Shown here: positions 52,567 to 62,560 of the stretch, piece by piece
Position numbering within the stretch: position 1 is the stretch's first letter
Layout of the letters: the number at the start of each line of letters is the position of its first letter
Assembly: GCF_052324685.1 (NCBI RefSeq)
Contig: NC_135212.1
Location: 21,059,048 to 21,123,047, forward strand
Source of the DNA: Brachyhypopomus gauderio
Lineage: Eukaryota > Chordata > Actinopteri > Gymnotiformes > Hypopomidae
Reading direction: 5' to 3'
DNA: 64,000 bases
Made by a program: the position numbers and the translations under genes
Notes under the pieces: model-generated
The model's input: only the letters and a program-made list of their open reading frames with translations
Database searches by the model: none
What the model was told of the DNA's origin: nothing

Positions 52567-53560
52567 GACACTATACAACAAATATAATTTACTATAACTA
52601 TAAATTATTATACATCTAGTCCTTCCTGCTTTTAACCTATTAATGGTTATAATGTGTATAGTTTTATGTTATGTATGATTTTTTTTTATTAGTTTGTCAC
52701 TTGTACTACATCACTGTATTATTTGACAGTGGGTTGTGTTGAGACTTTCAAGGAGTATAAGAAGGCTCTAGTTCAGTGTTTGTAAATCTACTTAACACAT
52801 GAACTATGCCCTCAAACTCTGCTGCCATGCTAGTTATCATGGTTCCTTGAGTGTTCATATGTTTCTGCCTTCAATAAGGAACTACATTACTGTGTTCTGT
52901 GTGCAGTAACTAGTGGACAAACATTGGTCATTACCTCTCCCTCCACTGGTATACACAGAAAAAAGCACAAAAATCAAGACATTTACTCTATACTGTTTAA
53001 AATCTTAATATATAGTAATTGAGACACTTTCTCATCTTGCTTTGTGACTCATGACTCATGAAACCATTAGTGGTGAAAGCAGCTCTTGTGAACATCTGAT
53101 AGCCTTATCACTATGAAGTTATTTACTTTGCTTGTCAGTGCTAAAAATGGTGCAATTGTATAGCTGATCTACAATTGGCTTATAGCAAAAACCACCAAAA
53201 TGAGAGTGAAACAATGTGTCTATGTTTTTGTGTTAAAATCAAGTTAGTTTTGTTTCTTCTTCAATTTCAGCTTTCCAGATTATTATGCTCAATTTGTGAT
53301 TATTTACAGTACTAATAATCTGTCAAACATATATGGTACATGTGTCTTTTTCTATTATCATCATGATGATAAAATTTAATAATATATATTTTAGAATATT
53401 GTATGCACCTACCTTGTGATAGTAAATTAAAGTCAGGTGTGTAGGTCAGACTCTGGCGATGGCGCCCTCTGGCGGTCACGGGTGTGATTGACAATCCTGA
53501 CAAAATGCCATTGAACTTGTGGTAAACACTGGTATTTACCATATGTAGCTACTATACACT
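52567..53560. other. AT-rich non-coding region
   Basis: No gene, RNA or repeat family recognised. Short open frames such as 53,312-53,542 (minus) have no recognisable product. Confidence 0.6.
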
Positions 53561-54180
53561 CAGCTCACGAGACGAGACGAGACACGATATTGGGCTCACG
53601 ATAACGAGACGAGATTTTAAGAAAACTAAAATGACAAATTATATGATTGGACAACAGACTTTTATTTAACTGAGTTACACATGCATTTTGAAATGTTTTA
53701 TTATAACTCTTAACATGCATGATGTAAGCATGAACTTACTTCCTCTACAAATTGAAATTAAAATTAAATGTCATAAAAGGTTTATTAAAATAAGTGAGGA
53801 CTCACTGTATTATGTGCAAAACAAAAAGTTCTTCTCTGTCAATACAGAGTACAAATAGTGCAAACAGCCTGACCAAGTATGTCTTTGAATTTGCTGCAAC
53901 TACACTGCCATGTTCATTTTTAAGAATATTAGCATCCCCACACTGCTCCTCTGCTGTCTCAACCAGAGACCGTATATATATATATATTATATATATTATA
54001 TTATATATATATATATATATATTATATATATTATATTATATATACAGTCTCTGGTCTCAACTTGCCAAAGCGTGCCTTTCTGTGCATTCTGGCTGCTTGC
54101 TGGATCACAAATCCCGCGAGACAGATAACGCGACGAGAAATATCGCTGAGTTACATCCCGCGAGATCTCGAGATCTCATC
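53561..54180. repeat. CGAGA-rich interspersed element, unclassified
   Basis: The left border is built of GAGACGAGACGAGAC and AACGAGACGAGATTTT motifs. The right border has ATCCCGCGAGACAG, GCGACGAGAAATATCGC and a perfect 16-bp palindrome at 54,162-54,177. The motif style is shared by the two borders and unlike the surrounding DNA, which suggests one mobile element with an AT-rich interior. I find no open protein similarity. An open frame at 53,794-54,288 spans the TA tract and is not a credible gene. The right border abuts the Penelope-like remnant, which ends just before its expected C-terminal nuclease region. Confidence 0.4.
53962..54055. repeat. 94-bp AT-rich palindrome
   Basis: A 9-bp arm ACCAGAGAC (53,962-53,970) is matched by its exact complement GTCTCTGGT (54,047-54,055). 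Between the arms is almost pure TA sequence that can itself pair. The whole could extrude as a cruciform or fold as a long hairpin if transcribed. Confidence 0.85.
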
Positions 54181-54234
54181 ACAATTACAATTTATTCTTT
54201 TATGCCAGTTATTTTAGTTGTTGTGTTAATAAAT

Positions 54235-54831
54235 TTACACAGCACATCTAGATCGGTTGCAGGCTACAGTACCACAGTTGGAATCTGAATGGTTAATAAA
54301 ATCAGTCTTGATGAGCATGTCTTTAATGTTCTTGTCTCTTCTCATCCTGGAGGATCCTGAAGTGTTGAAGTATAACATTAGCCACTATTTTATTTGTGGG
54401 ATAAGTCAGAACCAAAGGATTTCTTGTTGTCTCAGTAGATTGTTTCTAGGTCAGTGCATCTACTCTCTGAATAGGTAACACACGAGTAAAGGAGCATCTA
54501 TGACTTCCTCAGGAAAACCAGTTTTGGAAATGTTCATGCATTTTAATGCTATGCTGGAATAAGTCTTCATTGTCACTACAAATGCGTTTAAGTCTGAGAA
54601 GTTGCGAGTGAAGAATTGAGTTTTTGCAGGCCTTGGAAGGGGAAGAATTAAATTGTAGATAGGAATGAGAGTCATACCAGGATGTGCTATTTTCCATGTA
54701 TAATCAAGAACTGGGTGGAACTTGGAGAATGAAGAAATGAAATTTCTCAACAAATCCAACAAAGAGGTTGGCATAAGATGGTCCCATTTTGGTCCCCATT
54801 CTGACATCTCTTATTTGTGAATATTTCTAGT
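54235..54831 (-). mobile_element. Penelope-like retroelement remnant, 3' part
   Basis: Minus-strand translation in shifting frames gives blocks of a Penelope-like reverse transcriptase: RMGTKMGPSYANLFVGFVEK (the conserved GT-MGP block), then LLRLKRICSDNEDLFQHS, then LVLTYPTNKIVANVILQHF, then FINHSDSNCGTVACNRSRC. These occur in the order known for Penelope-like elements. Stops and frame changes separate them, the block with the catalytic aspartate pair is deleted, and the C-terminal GIY-YIG nuclease is absent. It continues beyond the inserted MITE at 54,985-55,400. The element is inactive. Confidence 0.8.
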
Positions 54832-54984
54832 CAGGGCCGGAGTGGGCCACTTTTTCAGCTCGGGAGTTTCATGCCCAAATCCGGCCCATAATTATTTTTC
54901 CCTCCCAATCGGCCCAAACTAGATTGACATGAGCCGGCCCATCGGGAATCCTCCCGAACCTCCCGATTAGCCACTCCGGCTCTG
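54832..54984. mobile_element. 153-bp hAT-type MITE inserted in the Penelope-like element
   Basis: The ends are inverted repeats: CAGGGCCGGAGTGG on the left and CCACTCCGGCTCTG on the right. The flanking 8-bp duplications are TTTCTAGT (54,824-54,831) and GTTCTAGT (54,985-54,992), matching at seven of eight positions. An 8-bp target duplication and CAGGG ends are hallmarks of hAT transposons. The interior is rich in CGGCCCAT and TCCCGA motifs and has no coding capacity, so it depended on a transposase supplied elsewhere. Removing it brings the two Penelope-like segments together, so it inserted later. Confidence 0.82.
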
Positions 54985-55400
54985 GTTCTAGTCAAAAGTG
55001 AAGCAATTCAGATTCAGCACAAGTTCAGCTCGTCTTAACAGAATCTCTGTAGGAGAGTTCTTTTTGGAATATTAAACCTGTGTGATGATTCTTTAACATA
55101 TGTACATAATAATAGGTTGAAAATGTCATCCAGAAACTGGAAAATGATTTCTGTAGGGCAAGAACAGGCAGATGCAATCTGATGTCCAGGATTATTTTCC
55201 TTATGAATTTTTGTGAAGAGATAGAAACGTCTACAGCGAGGATTATCTACAATACGACTGCATGCAGAATAGAGAGGTCTCTTGCTGAAATGGCATGATT
55301 AATAGTGGCCCGAATAGAAGACTGTATCTGTGGAGTGATAGAGTTGTTCTGCCTATAAAAAGCAGTGTCAAAAATCTGGTGGGTTGCTTCCTTCAACCAC
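54985..55400 (-). mobile_element. Penelope-like retroelement remnant, 5' part
   Basis: Minus-strand translation gives INHAISARDLSILHAV, RRFYLFTKIHKENNPG, IASACSCPTEIIFQFLDDI and YVKESSHRFNIPKR. LPKIHK-NNPGRPIVSACSCPTE-type wording is diagnostic of Penelope-like reverse transcriptases. At least three frame changes or stops are visible. The next block (ending LNCFTFD, about 55,000) leads directly to the segment on the other side of the MITE. Confidence 0.82.
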
Positions 55401-56195
55401 TAACAACCACTACTACATGTCCATACAAATTAAATTAATAAATAAAATAAATCTACCTTAGGCAATAGACCAGGGGACCAGTAAAACTAATTTGTATGCT
55501 GACATATTAACATAAAATGGCTGAATTATAATGGCTGTTACAGTTTGTGACCAACTATCTATGTTCTATTATTTCTTGCAAAACATTTTATGGTAATTTT
55601 CAACATGCTGGCATCTTACTAATTAATGTTGGCATGAGAATAAAAAAATCACCTCAGAATAAATTTGAATTTTTTATTTAATGAGATGCATCAGTAAAAG
55701 TATTTAGGCCATGTAATGCATAACATTTCTCTATTATTCTTCCTAACTGTTGCTCAACTAATAGGGATGCAGTAATCCAGAATATAATTTCATTGTGCTC
55801 ATTATTCCTTCATGACTGTGAAACTCTGCTTGTAGAAGTTGCAATATGAAAGTTCTCAAACTTTAAACCACAGGAAAATATATTTTTAAATATTTTATTC
55901 CATGTCAAGATACACAGTTTCACAGTGTTGGTTATTGGCTCATAGATGTATAATTGTGATAATATAGCATATAATATCAATAACCAAATGGACAGACACA
56001 TAACACTTTAAAAATTATACTAATAAGTAGAGGAGGAAGGCAAATCCAAAATGAAACCAATCACACAATCAAATGAACTGACTAATAATAATCATACATT
56101 TTCAAACCAAATGTAACTAATTATAGTCCTCTGGAAGGTGCACAATGTGCTTGCTTGGTCCCTCTCTTGGGCCTGTGGTAGCTACCACAATATAT
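55401..56195. other. AT-rich region and 3' untranslated region of the NWD2-like gene
   Basis: On the minus strand the part just below 56,196 is the likely 3' UTR of the NWD2-like gene, ending after the poly(A) signal at 55,899-55,894. The remaining part up to the Penelope-like remnant shows no gene. Confidence 0.6.
55894..55899 (-). promoter_or_regulatory. Probable poly(A) signal of the NWD2-like gene
   Basis: AATAAA on the minus strand, about 300 bp downstream of the stop codon. It is the first canonical signal I see after the stop. Confidence 0.5.
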
Positions 56196-59100
56196 TTATG
56201 GAAATTGAGAGACTACATCCACCCAAATAAGGTCAGGGTTTGCCATGGGTGTCCAAACCACTGGTTCATCAATTGGAGACATTAGTCTTGCGCTCTGACA
56301 TTTATCCCTGGAATTGATGTAACCTACTTCTGGATCACTAATAGCATACATTCCAATAGAGCCATCCTCAAAACCTACGTATACGCACAGTGTCTCAGAC
56401 AGAGCTAGAGCAGAAGGGGTCTTACAGAAGTAAAACATTCCCACCCTTTTCCCGTCTTTTACTCGTTGTACGGCCAATATTTGCTTGATGTTTGGGTCAA
56501 ACGAACAACTCTGACACCTAACTGAAGGCTTGCAGATATACACTACATATTTATCAGACATGTCTACAAATTGTTGGCAGACCTGTCCTTCAGCATTCAA
56601 AGAATACAGTTTCCCATGATAAGTATCTACGATGTTTATCTTGGATCCAACTACAGATATTATTCCATACATCCCATCTGATGACAGCTTAAAGAGTAGT
56701 GATGGATACTGGAAAGACTGGGGGAACTGGAACTGGTGACAAACAGTTTCATCTGTTAGTTTCCATGTGTACAAAGCTCCTGAAATGGTAATCACAACCA
56801 CATACTCTGGATGATCTGCTAGAGGATGGAAGGCAACTACTTCTGAACAAACAGAACGGGAGAACCGACTGCCAACATAACCAGACCAGAGACTGACAGC
56901 CAGAAGATCCCCACTCTGAATGCCCAAAAGAAAAGTACTCTCAGGTGAAATGACAGCATCTCTGAGATGATGGTGGATGCTGCAAACCACATGGCCACTG
57001 CATAACTTCCAGACCCTTGACAGGCTTATTTCTGATAGAGATACTGCAAATTTGCCTTTTGGAGTTGTCAGAATCTGAGATGCTTGACTACCACATATTC
57101 TGTGAATGTTCTCATTTGTACTGGTGTCCCAGATGTAAATGTCCCCTGAGGCAATGGTCACAATGTGTGTGCAATCTGCTGAGAGAGCCAGGGCCCCCAC
57201 AGGACCACAGTGAAGTAGGAGCCCCGCCACTCTTCCACCTAGCACTGCCCACCTCCACACCTGCTCAGAACCATCTGAAGTGTAAAAGTGGTCCCCGCCA
57301 CGTTCGACAACAACTTTCAGCACTTTCTTGTTGGATTTAGGAGTGGAGGCTGCCACTGAAATAAGATCCATATCCCAGTGAGTGATACCTGTACTTGTGA
57401 CAGCTGTTAGGAAATTATCCTTTATTTTAACAAGTTTGAAAGCTTGGGTGCCTCTAATGTCAAGAGTTAAAACACACTGACCTGTCAGCCTATTCCAAAC
57501 AAAAATAAATAGGCAGTCCTCCATGATGGCAATGATGAAGTGTGCGTGGTGATCTAAAACTGCTTGTACAAAGGTTTTGCCCTTTGGTGAATTGAATTGG
57601 TCTTCTGTATCTAAAAAATGTCCATCAATTATTTGGATCTGTTGCTTTTTGCATATAAGGAGATGGTCGCTCTCAGAGTAATCTGTATTTAACACTTCCC
57701 ACTTGTCATGACTGAAGGATTCTTTAACGAGTGCCGGCTTGGTAATTATCTTAAGATCCCATACAAACAAACTTCCGGTGCAATCAACACAGGTCATTGT
57801 TTCTCCATTCTCATGGAGGATAAGATCAAACAAAGACATTCCTTTGGAACAAATAAAGGACCCCAAAAGATGGCCACTTTGAGAGTCAAAAACACTTACA
57901 ATGCCCTTCTTCTGACCGCAGAAAATCATGTGACCGTCCACAGAACATGACATGCATGTTACATTATAGGGGCACTGGAGTGGGGCAATTGCCATGTCCT
58001 CAGCAAGCACACTGACAGAGCTCGTTCCCTTAGAGAACAGGAATATCATCCCATTAGACACCAAGACACCCTCCATAGTGGAAATGCTATTTGGATCTTG
58101 ATGTTGCATCTGAACTTCATGGAGCTGTGACAGAGCATTAATGTCCCATGATAGGAGTTTACCACATTGAGTGGTGAGCATGAATACTTCAGTGGAGCAT
58201 CTGACATCTGTAAACTTTACTTCCGAAGACTGGGGAAGTTTGATGGCTTGGGAATAATTTCCATTCAAGACCCAAGCACAACCGTTGTTTTGAATAACTA
58301 TCGCAAATCCAGAATGAGATATGGCTGCCTTGGTAATTGGAGACATCTCTGTTGTTGGAAGCACCCAATGCGTGGCAGGCACTGAGGGTGTGGGAGATAA
58401 CACTGTATTCACCTCAGTGCTTCCTACTGCACCATCGTGGTTGACCGTATCCTCTAATGCGGGGAAAACGTGTATAAAGGGGAACACATTGGCCTGCATG
58501 ATCAATGCCAAGTCAGCAGGGTATTCTGTCAACCAGCAGACTGAAGGTTTCAGGACAGCAGTGAGGAGTCCAAGTTCCCTGTGGAATACTTTCGGAGATG
58601 CTGTCTCCAGCCAGAACATCAAATCCTCACCTTGTCCCGCATGGAATGTTGCATAGAGGAACTCTGGTGACATCAGCACACGACCAAGCTCCTCAATATT
58701 TCCACTCTGCATTAGATGGAAGGGAAGCTCATGCAATTTTCTCATATTGGGATGTGTACACTCACATGAAGCATTGGCAGGAAAATCGGATGTGGAGGCC
58801 TGAAACATCCAGGGTTGACCAGGAATCTGCCCGTCAGTAGAAATCTTCACTGGCACGCCATTTTGGATCACCTGGGGTTTTGGCATTTTCATTCTGTAGT
58901 TTCCAGAGATGCTGAGCAGCTTAGATGTTCCACGTGCCCACCTGCCACTAAAATAGTTTGCCAATACGGAGTGCCTTTTCTTTTGCTCATTTGAGCAAAG
59001 GTACCTCCTAAAGATGACCAGGTTAAAGTGCCTGCTGATCCAGAACAGTGTTTGGATACCTAATGTGATCCTTGTCCCCAGAAACCCCTTGAGGTCTAGC

Positions 59101-59921
59101 AGCAGTCTCTCCACCACAAACTCTGGGACCCTACACTTATATGGTGCAGAGTTCTTCACAGGGAGGAACGTTGCAAGAACCTCATCATCACAAGACAGGA
59201 TGTCAGTCAGCTCAGCCTCAGTCAAACCACACCTGGATAGGGTGAGATATTCCAGACTTCTGCCAACTAACACTTTTCCATGTTTTTCCTCAAGGTGATC
59301 TAAAAAACGACCAATGTTTGTGTGGATCCCTGGAACTAATGTTTCAGCTGTAACCTCCAACTCTGAGCTCCAGTTACAAATCTGTCTGTAGAGGAGCTCG
59401 ATGTACAGTGGGAGAGAACATTGTTTTATAGCTTGATTCACATACATCTGCTGACCTGATGTTATCTTCTTATTGGCTGTGGAGAGGAGAGTTGAGAGCA
59501 TCTGATTACAGCTCTTACTTTCTAATAGGCCTAGCTCAAATAGCAGGGGGGATTCTGGATAATGTGTCTTCATTGCTGAAAGGAATCCAGACTTTGTCGG
59601 TGTGGAAGAGATTAAAAGTTTTATGTTAGAAAGCAATGTTCTGGGAAGCCAGGACAAATCTAGTGGTCCATTTGTATTAGGTATTTGGTCTAGCCCATCT
59701 ATAATAAGGATTAGAGGATTTGGGGACAGTGAGCTTCTGGCCAGGAAATCACAGAAGGTTTTCTTCAGTTGAGCGAGGTCTTTGGGACAGACATTATATG
59801 GCTGATTGTAGTATAAAGCAATCTGGTGGCACAGGCTGCTCAGGGTTTCTTTCAAGGAGCCGTCCATGTCTGTAAAGTGCACAATAACCACAGGGTTCTG
59901 GTCCTTCATCCATGTTTTGAT
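56196..59921 (-). CDS. nwd2-like: Final 3.7-kb exon of the NWD2-like gene (NACHT C-part and WD repeats)
   Basis: This single exon supplies about 1,241 residues, over three quarters of the protein. It starts IKTWMKDQNPVVIVHF after acceptor TTTCAG at 59,923-59,922 and ends WVDVVSQFP before the stop. It contains the Walker B strand, the sensor-like LSNIKLLISSTP segment, the post-NACHT helical region with VLANYFSGRWARGTSKLL, a linker with KLHELPFHLMQSG, and about a dozen degenerate WD units. Repeat cores visible include CVDCTGSLFVWDL, SGDIYIWDTSTNENIHRICG, LSRVWKLCSGHVVC and FEDGSIGMYAISD. The absence of any stop over 3.7 kb argues for purifying selection. The plus-strand open frames inside this exon are shadows. 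Confidence 0.9.
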   Translation of the reverse strand: MKTWMKDQNPVVIVHFTDMDGSLKETLSSLCHQIALYYNQPYNVCPKDLAQLKKTFCDFLARSSLSPNPLILIIDGLDQIPNTNGPLDLSWLPRTLLSNIKLLISSTPTKSGFLSAMKTHYPESPLLFELGLLESKSCNQMLSTLLSTANKKITSGQQMYVNQAIKQCSLPLYIELLYRQICNWSSELEVTAETLVPGIHTNIGRFLDHLEEKHGKVLVGRSLEYLTLSRCGLTEAELTDILSCDDEVLATFLPVKNSAPYKCRVPEFVVERLLLDLKGFLGTRITLGIQTLFWISRHFNLVIFRRYLCSNEQKKRHSVLANYFSGRWARGTSKLLSISGNYRMKMPKPQVIQNGVPVKISTDGQIPGQPWMFQASTSDFPANASCECTHPNMRKLHELPFHLMQSGNIEELGRVLMSPEFLYATFHAGQGEDLMFWLETASPKVFHRELGLLTAVLKPSVCWLTEYPADLALIMQANVFPFIHVFPALEDTVNHDGAVGSTEVNTVLSPTPSVPATHWVLPTTEMSPITKAAISHSGFAIVIQNNGCAWVLNGNYSQAIKLPQSSEVKFTDVRCSTEVFMLTTQCGKLLSWDINALSQLHEVQMQHQDPNSISTMEGVLVSNGMIFLFSKGTSSVSVLAEDMAIAPLQCPYNVTCMSCSVDGHMIFCGQKKGIVSVFDSQSGHLLGSFICSKGMSLFDLILHENGETMTCVDCTGSLFVWDLKIITKPALVKESFSHDKWEVLNTDYSESDHLLICKKQQIQIIDGHFLDTEDQFNSPKGKTFVQAVLDHHAHFIIAIMEDCLFIFVWNRLTGQCVLTLDIRGTQAFKLVKIKDNFLTAVTSTGITHWDMDLISVAASTPKSNKKVLKVVVERGGDHFYTSDGSEQVWRWAVLGGRVAGLLLHCGPVGALALSADCTHIVTIASGDIYIWDTSTNENIHRICGSQASQILTTPKGKFAVSLSEISLSRVWKLCSGHVVCSIHHHLRDAVISPESTFLLGIQSGDLLAVSLWSGYVGSRFSRSVCSEVVAFHPLADHPEYVVVITISGALYTWKLTDETVCHQFQFPQSFQYPSLLFKLSSDGMYGIISVVGSKINIVDTYHGKLYSLNAEGQVCQQFVDMSDKYVVYICKPSVRCQSCSFDPNIKQILAVQRVKDGKRVGMFYFCKTPSALALSETLCVYVGFEDGSIGMYAISDPEVGYINSRDKCQSARLMSPIDEPVVWTPMANPDLIWVDVVSQFP

Positions 59922-62302
59922 CTGAAAGATGAATTACCGTATTAGTGACATTTGCATGCACATGTTATGAGCCTCAACTGCTTATTTAAAAATCACCTAA
60001 TTCAGCAACACCTCATTTAGAACATACCTGACTTGCACAGTGAGCCAAAAACACAGTCTTGCCTGTGCATGGCCCACCAATGAGGATGAATGGGTACTTA
60101 GTGTCCTGTTCCAGGTAGGCTTTCACCTGGCTGACCTCAACACGCTCAATTCTGTAGAGACGAGAAAAGACGTGACACAGGTGTCTTTGCTGGGAGAGTG
60201 GATTGTAGGCTTGGTGTCTCTCCATCGCCACAGAGCTGTGTACAAGTCCCATAAGATGTGAACTCAGCTGCTGGCCTAGCTCTTCTGCATAGCGCTGTTG
60301 GCAGACACAGTCACCGGCCGTGGTGTACACCAGCACCCGGTGTGATTTCACCAGGCCGGGTAGGAAATCGTCACGAAGCTGTTTCATTCGGGACGACTGA
60401 AACTCAAAGTGCTGTTCATTTCCATTCTTTTCTTGGTCAGCCTCTCCAGAGGTGTTATGAACATAACAAAGGCATCTTCTCTCATTGGCAGGGGAATCTT
60501 GCAGGGCATAGCGGAGGTCATTCTCGAGGCCTAAAATTATGATAATCAAAAATCACCTATCTGCACGTGAAAATCTGACATAAAATCAACCACAATGTAG
60601 CCATACTTACTGGATCTAAAATATTTCTGAGCTTTTTCTGGGTTGATATTCCCCTCTAGAAGACACTGGTTCACAACTTCATTTAAGATTTTTCTCCCCA
60701 TTGCAACTACATCATGCCAACTGTTCTTCTCCAGTTTGCTCCTTGGCTATGGCAATAAGATCTTTTTTGAATATTTTTTCCATAGATCACATAAATATTG
60801 AAAACCCATGCTAACTTTTCAGTTATAAAACTCACAAAGGACCTACGTGGGTATCATGTTGTTTCTGGTATGCATGCTGGCTGAGCAAACAGAACGAGGG
60901 GGGGATGGTGTTCTCATTCCTCCGGTAGCATTTCTCCAGGGCAGCGGAGCTGCACCCCATCTGCTGGCCAACCTGCAGTATTGTCAGGAACTCGGAGAGC
61001 TCCACCTGCTCTGGTAAACATGCACCTCCATACTGCCTTCCCACCAGGCCCTGGCAGACCACACAGAGCAACTGATTAGTGGGTAAGAAACACCTTTATT
61101 ATTGTGCATCAACAATGAGGATACATCATTTTGCACTGCGTATATATAATAGATTAAGCATAATGAATTTTGCAATTTTAGTATCAGTGTTCCCAAAGAA
61201 TCTTTGTTTGCAACACACTTTAACATCACCTCTGAGGGTGTGTGTCTGCAAAACATAGCTGGCGTAGACAAACATAAACCTGAGAACTCTGTTGGGCTGA
61301 CCAATAGATTACAACAAAGCTCAGAGCACATTACCACAAAGAAAGGGCCCAGTGAATTCTGCCGACACTCGTCCAGTAACTGCAATCTCTCCTTCTGCGT
61401 CGGCCAGCTGCCAGGGTCCATCCCTTCATATGGGTCAATAATCTACAGCAAACAAGGACATTTAATTCATTTGCTATTATGGTTGTTGAATTTGTTCAGC
61501 TCTAACCACAAGCACTTCATTAATTGAAAATGTTATGTTTACTTGGTTTATTTAATTTCATAGCTTTATACACAATGATCTGCCTCAAAGATATCACTCT
61601 AACATCATTCACAAGCTGTTTAATTTCAATAATTAAAATGCACTAATGTTTGAACATAAACACTACACCTCATATATACAACAAAAAGCCTCCAGGAAAA
61701 CACACCATTATTATCATATGAAATCATGAGATAAGCACATAACTTAATAATTCATGTTCACACTATATAAAAACCAAACCAAAAAAACAAAACAGTTGAG
61801 CCATCAACGCCGTGGGTCTGCTCACCCTGAAGTCGAGCCCATACGTACGCCTGCAGTCTTCTCTCAGTTTGGGAAACACATCCTCTCTCAGTACCTTCCT
61901 TTCTACTACCGAGTCTGAAACACAACGGGGCAACAGAGTGTAAATAACAGCGGTCAAATGCAGCAGCAGTAAACGCAGTACTGTCGGCCAACATGCAGAA
62001 ATGATCATGAATCATTTCTCTTATTTAAATTTTCCTGGACCTCCTGGAACAGTGGCACCCTGTGCTGAAGACTGAAAGTGGTGGCAGTCAATGAAGCATC
62101 GCGTTTAAACTCAATATGATGACATTTTGTAATATTTCATGCTGTCTACGTCCAAGATTCTTGTGATCATAAGTTACAATTATTAAAGATATGACAGAAC
62201 GTCAGAATAAAATAGCACAATAACACAAAATCTTGTTAACCCTAACGGAAATATTAACTCACCCTCAGGGTTGGAACACAAGTAAATTTTTACACAAGCC
62301 AT
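56196..62302 (-). CDS. nwd2-like: NWD2-like NACHT and WD-repeat domain protein, seven coding exons
   Basis: Joining 62,302-62,263, 61,914-61,826, 61,442-61,335, 61,050-60,847, 60,746-60,611, 60,530-60,028 and 59,921-56,196 gives an uninterrupted protein of about 1,601 residues. Every junction has GT/AG borders and a consistent phase. The length fits NWD1 and NWD2 (roughly 1,560-1,740). Order of parts: an N-terminal region with CSNPEDSVVER, FPKLREDCRRTYGLDFR and SLGPFFVGLVGRQYG; a P-loop GGPCTGKT (about residues 344-351); Walker B LILIIDGLD (about 430-438); a GLTEAELTDILSCDDEVL helical block (about 593-610); and WD-type repeats from about 887 to the end. The start ATG has an in-frame TAA three codons upstream (62,311-62,309). 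NWD proteins are cytosolic STAND-type NTPases, and roles in signalling and neuronal protein turnover have been proposed. The wording is closer to NWD2 than NWD1 throughout, but divergence suggests a separate paralogue, not the NWD2 orthologue itself. Confidence 0.88.
60028..60530 (-). CDS. nwd2-like: P-loop exon of the NWD2-like gene
   Basis: A 503-bp exon (acceptor TTTTAG, donor GTATGT) encodes 167 codons. It includes CLCYVHNTSGE, LRDDFLPGL and RVLVYTTAGDCVCQQRYAEELGQQL, and ends with FILIGGPCTGKTVFLAHCAS, the nucleotide-binding P-loop. The lysine and threonine needed for phosphate and magnesium binding are present. The P-loop closes the exon and Walker B lies in the next, so the nucleotide-binding site is completed only by splicing. 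Confidence 0.88.
60611..62302 (-). CDS. nwd2-like: Five short 5' exons of the NWD2-like gene
   Basis: Exon 1 (62,302-62,263) encodes MACVKIYLCSNPE. Exon 2 (61,914-61,826) encodes DSVVERKVLREDVF through YGLDFR. Exon 3 (61,442-61,335) encodes IIDPYEGMDPGSW through SLGPFFV. Exon 4 (61,050-60,847) encodes GLVGRQYGGACLPEQ through HDTH. Exon 5 (60,746-60,611) encodes PRSKLEKNSWHD through KYFRS. They form the N-terminal region typical of the NWD family, which ends with the -RRNENTIPPSF- block resembling the RDENSVP-type segment of NWD2. The open frames that run past these exon ends (for example 60,984-61,421) read into introns. Confidence 0.82.
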
Positions 62303-62303
62303 T

Positions 62304-62560
62304 CTAATTTAGATGAGAATGATCCATAATCCACTTCAGGTTCAAACCATGTTCATGCCACAAAAACATGCAGTAACAGAGTCACTCAGCCTCGTCATAG
62401 TTCTGGGTAGTGTGTCCAAGACTGAAGCCCCAGAGTGGATGGGTTATTGCTGGAACTGCAAGACCCTCCTCTTTGCCTTTGTGTTGTGACGCAATGTCCT
62501 GACATGTTTAAAAGGGCACTTACCCTGATACTGGAGTGTGTTGGGTAGCACTTACTCACA
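62304..62560 (-). other. Possible 5' UTR intron of the NWD2-like gene
   Basis: On the minus strand a strong donor GTGAGTAAG begins at 62,559 and an AAATTAG acceptor ends at 62,304, one base before the start codon. If used, a noncoding first exon would end at 62,560 and the ATG would be the second base onward of the next exon. The acceptor's pyrimidine tract is weak, so this is a suggestion only. Confidence 0.3.

Noticed and set aside
53794..54288. 164-codon plus-strand open frame
   Set aside because: Its middle is Ile/Tyr repeats translated from the TA palindrome, and the rest has no recognisable product.
54460..54807. 115-codon minus-strand open frame as a gene
   Set aside because: It is in the wrong frame for most of the Penelope-like blocks that lie in the same DNA.
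57017..59298. Plus-strand open frames inside the NWD2-like last exon
   Set aside because: They are antisense shadows of a long intact coding exon.
60984..61421. Two minus-strand open frames read as separate small genes
   Set aside because: They are NWD2-like exons 3 and 4 extended into introns past good donor or acceptor sites.
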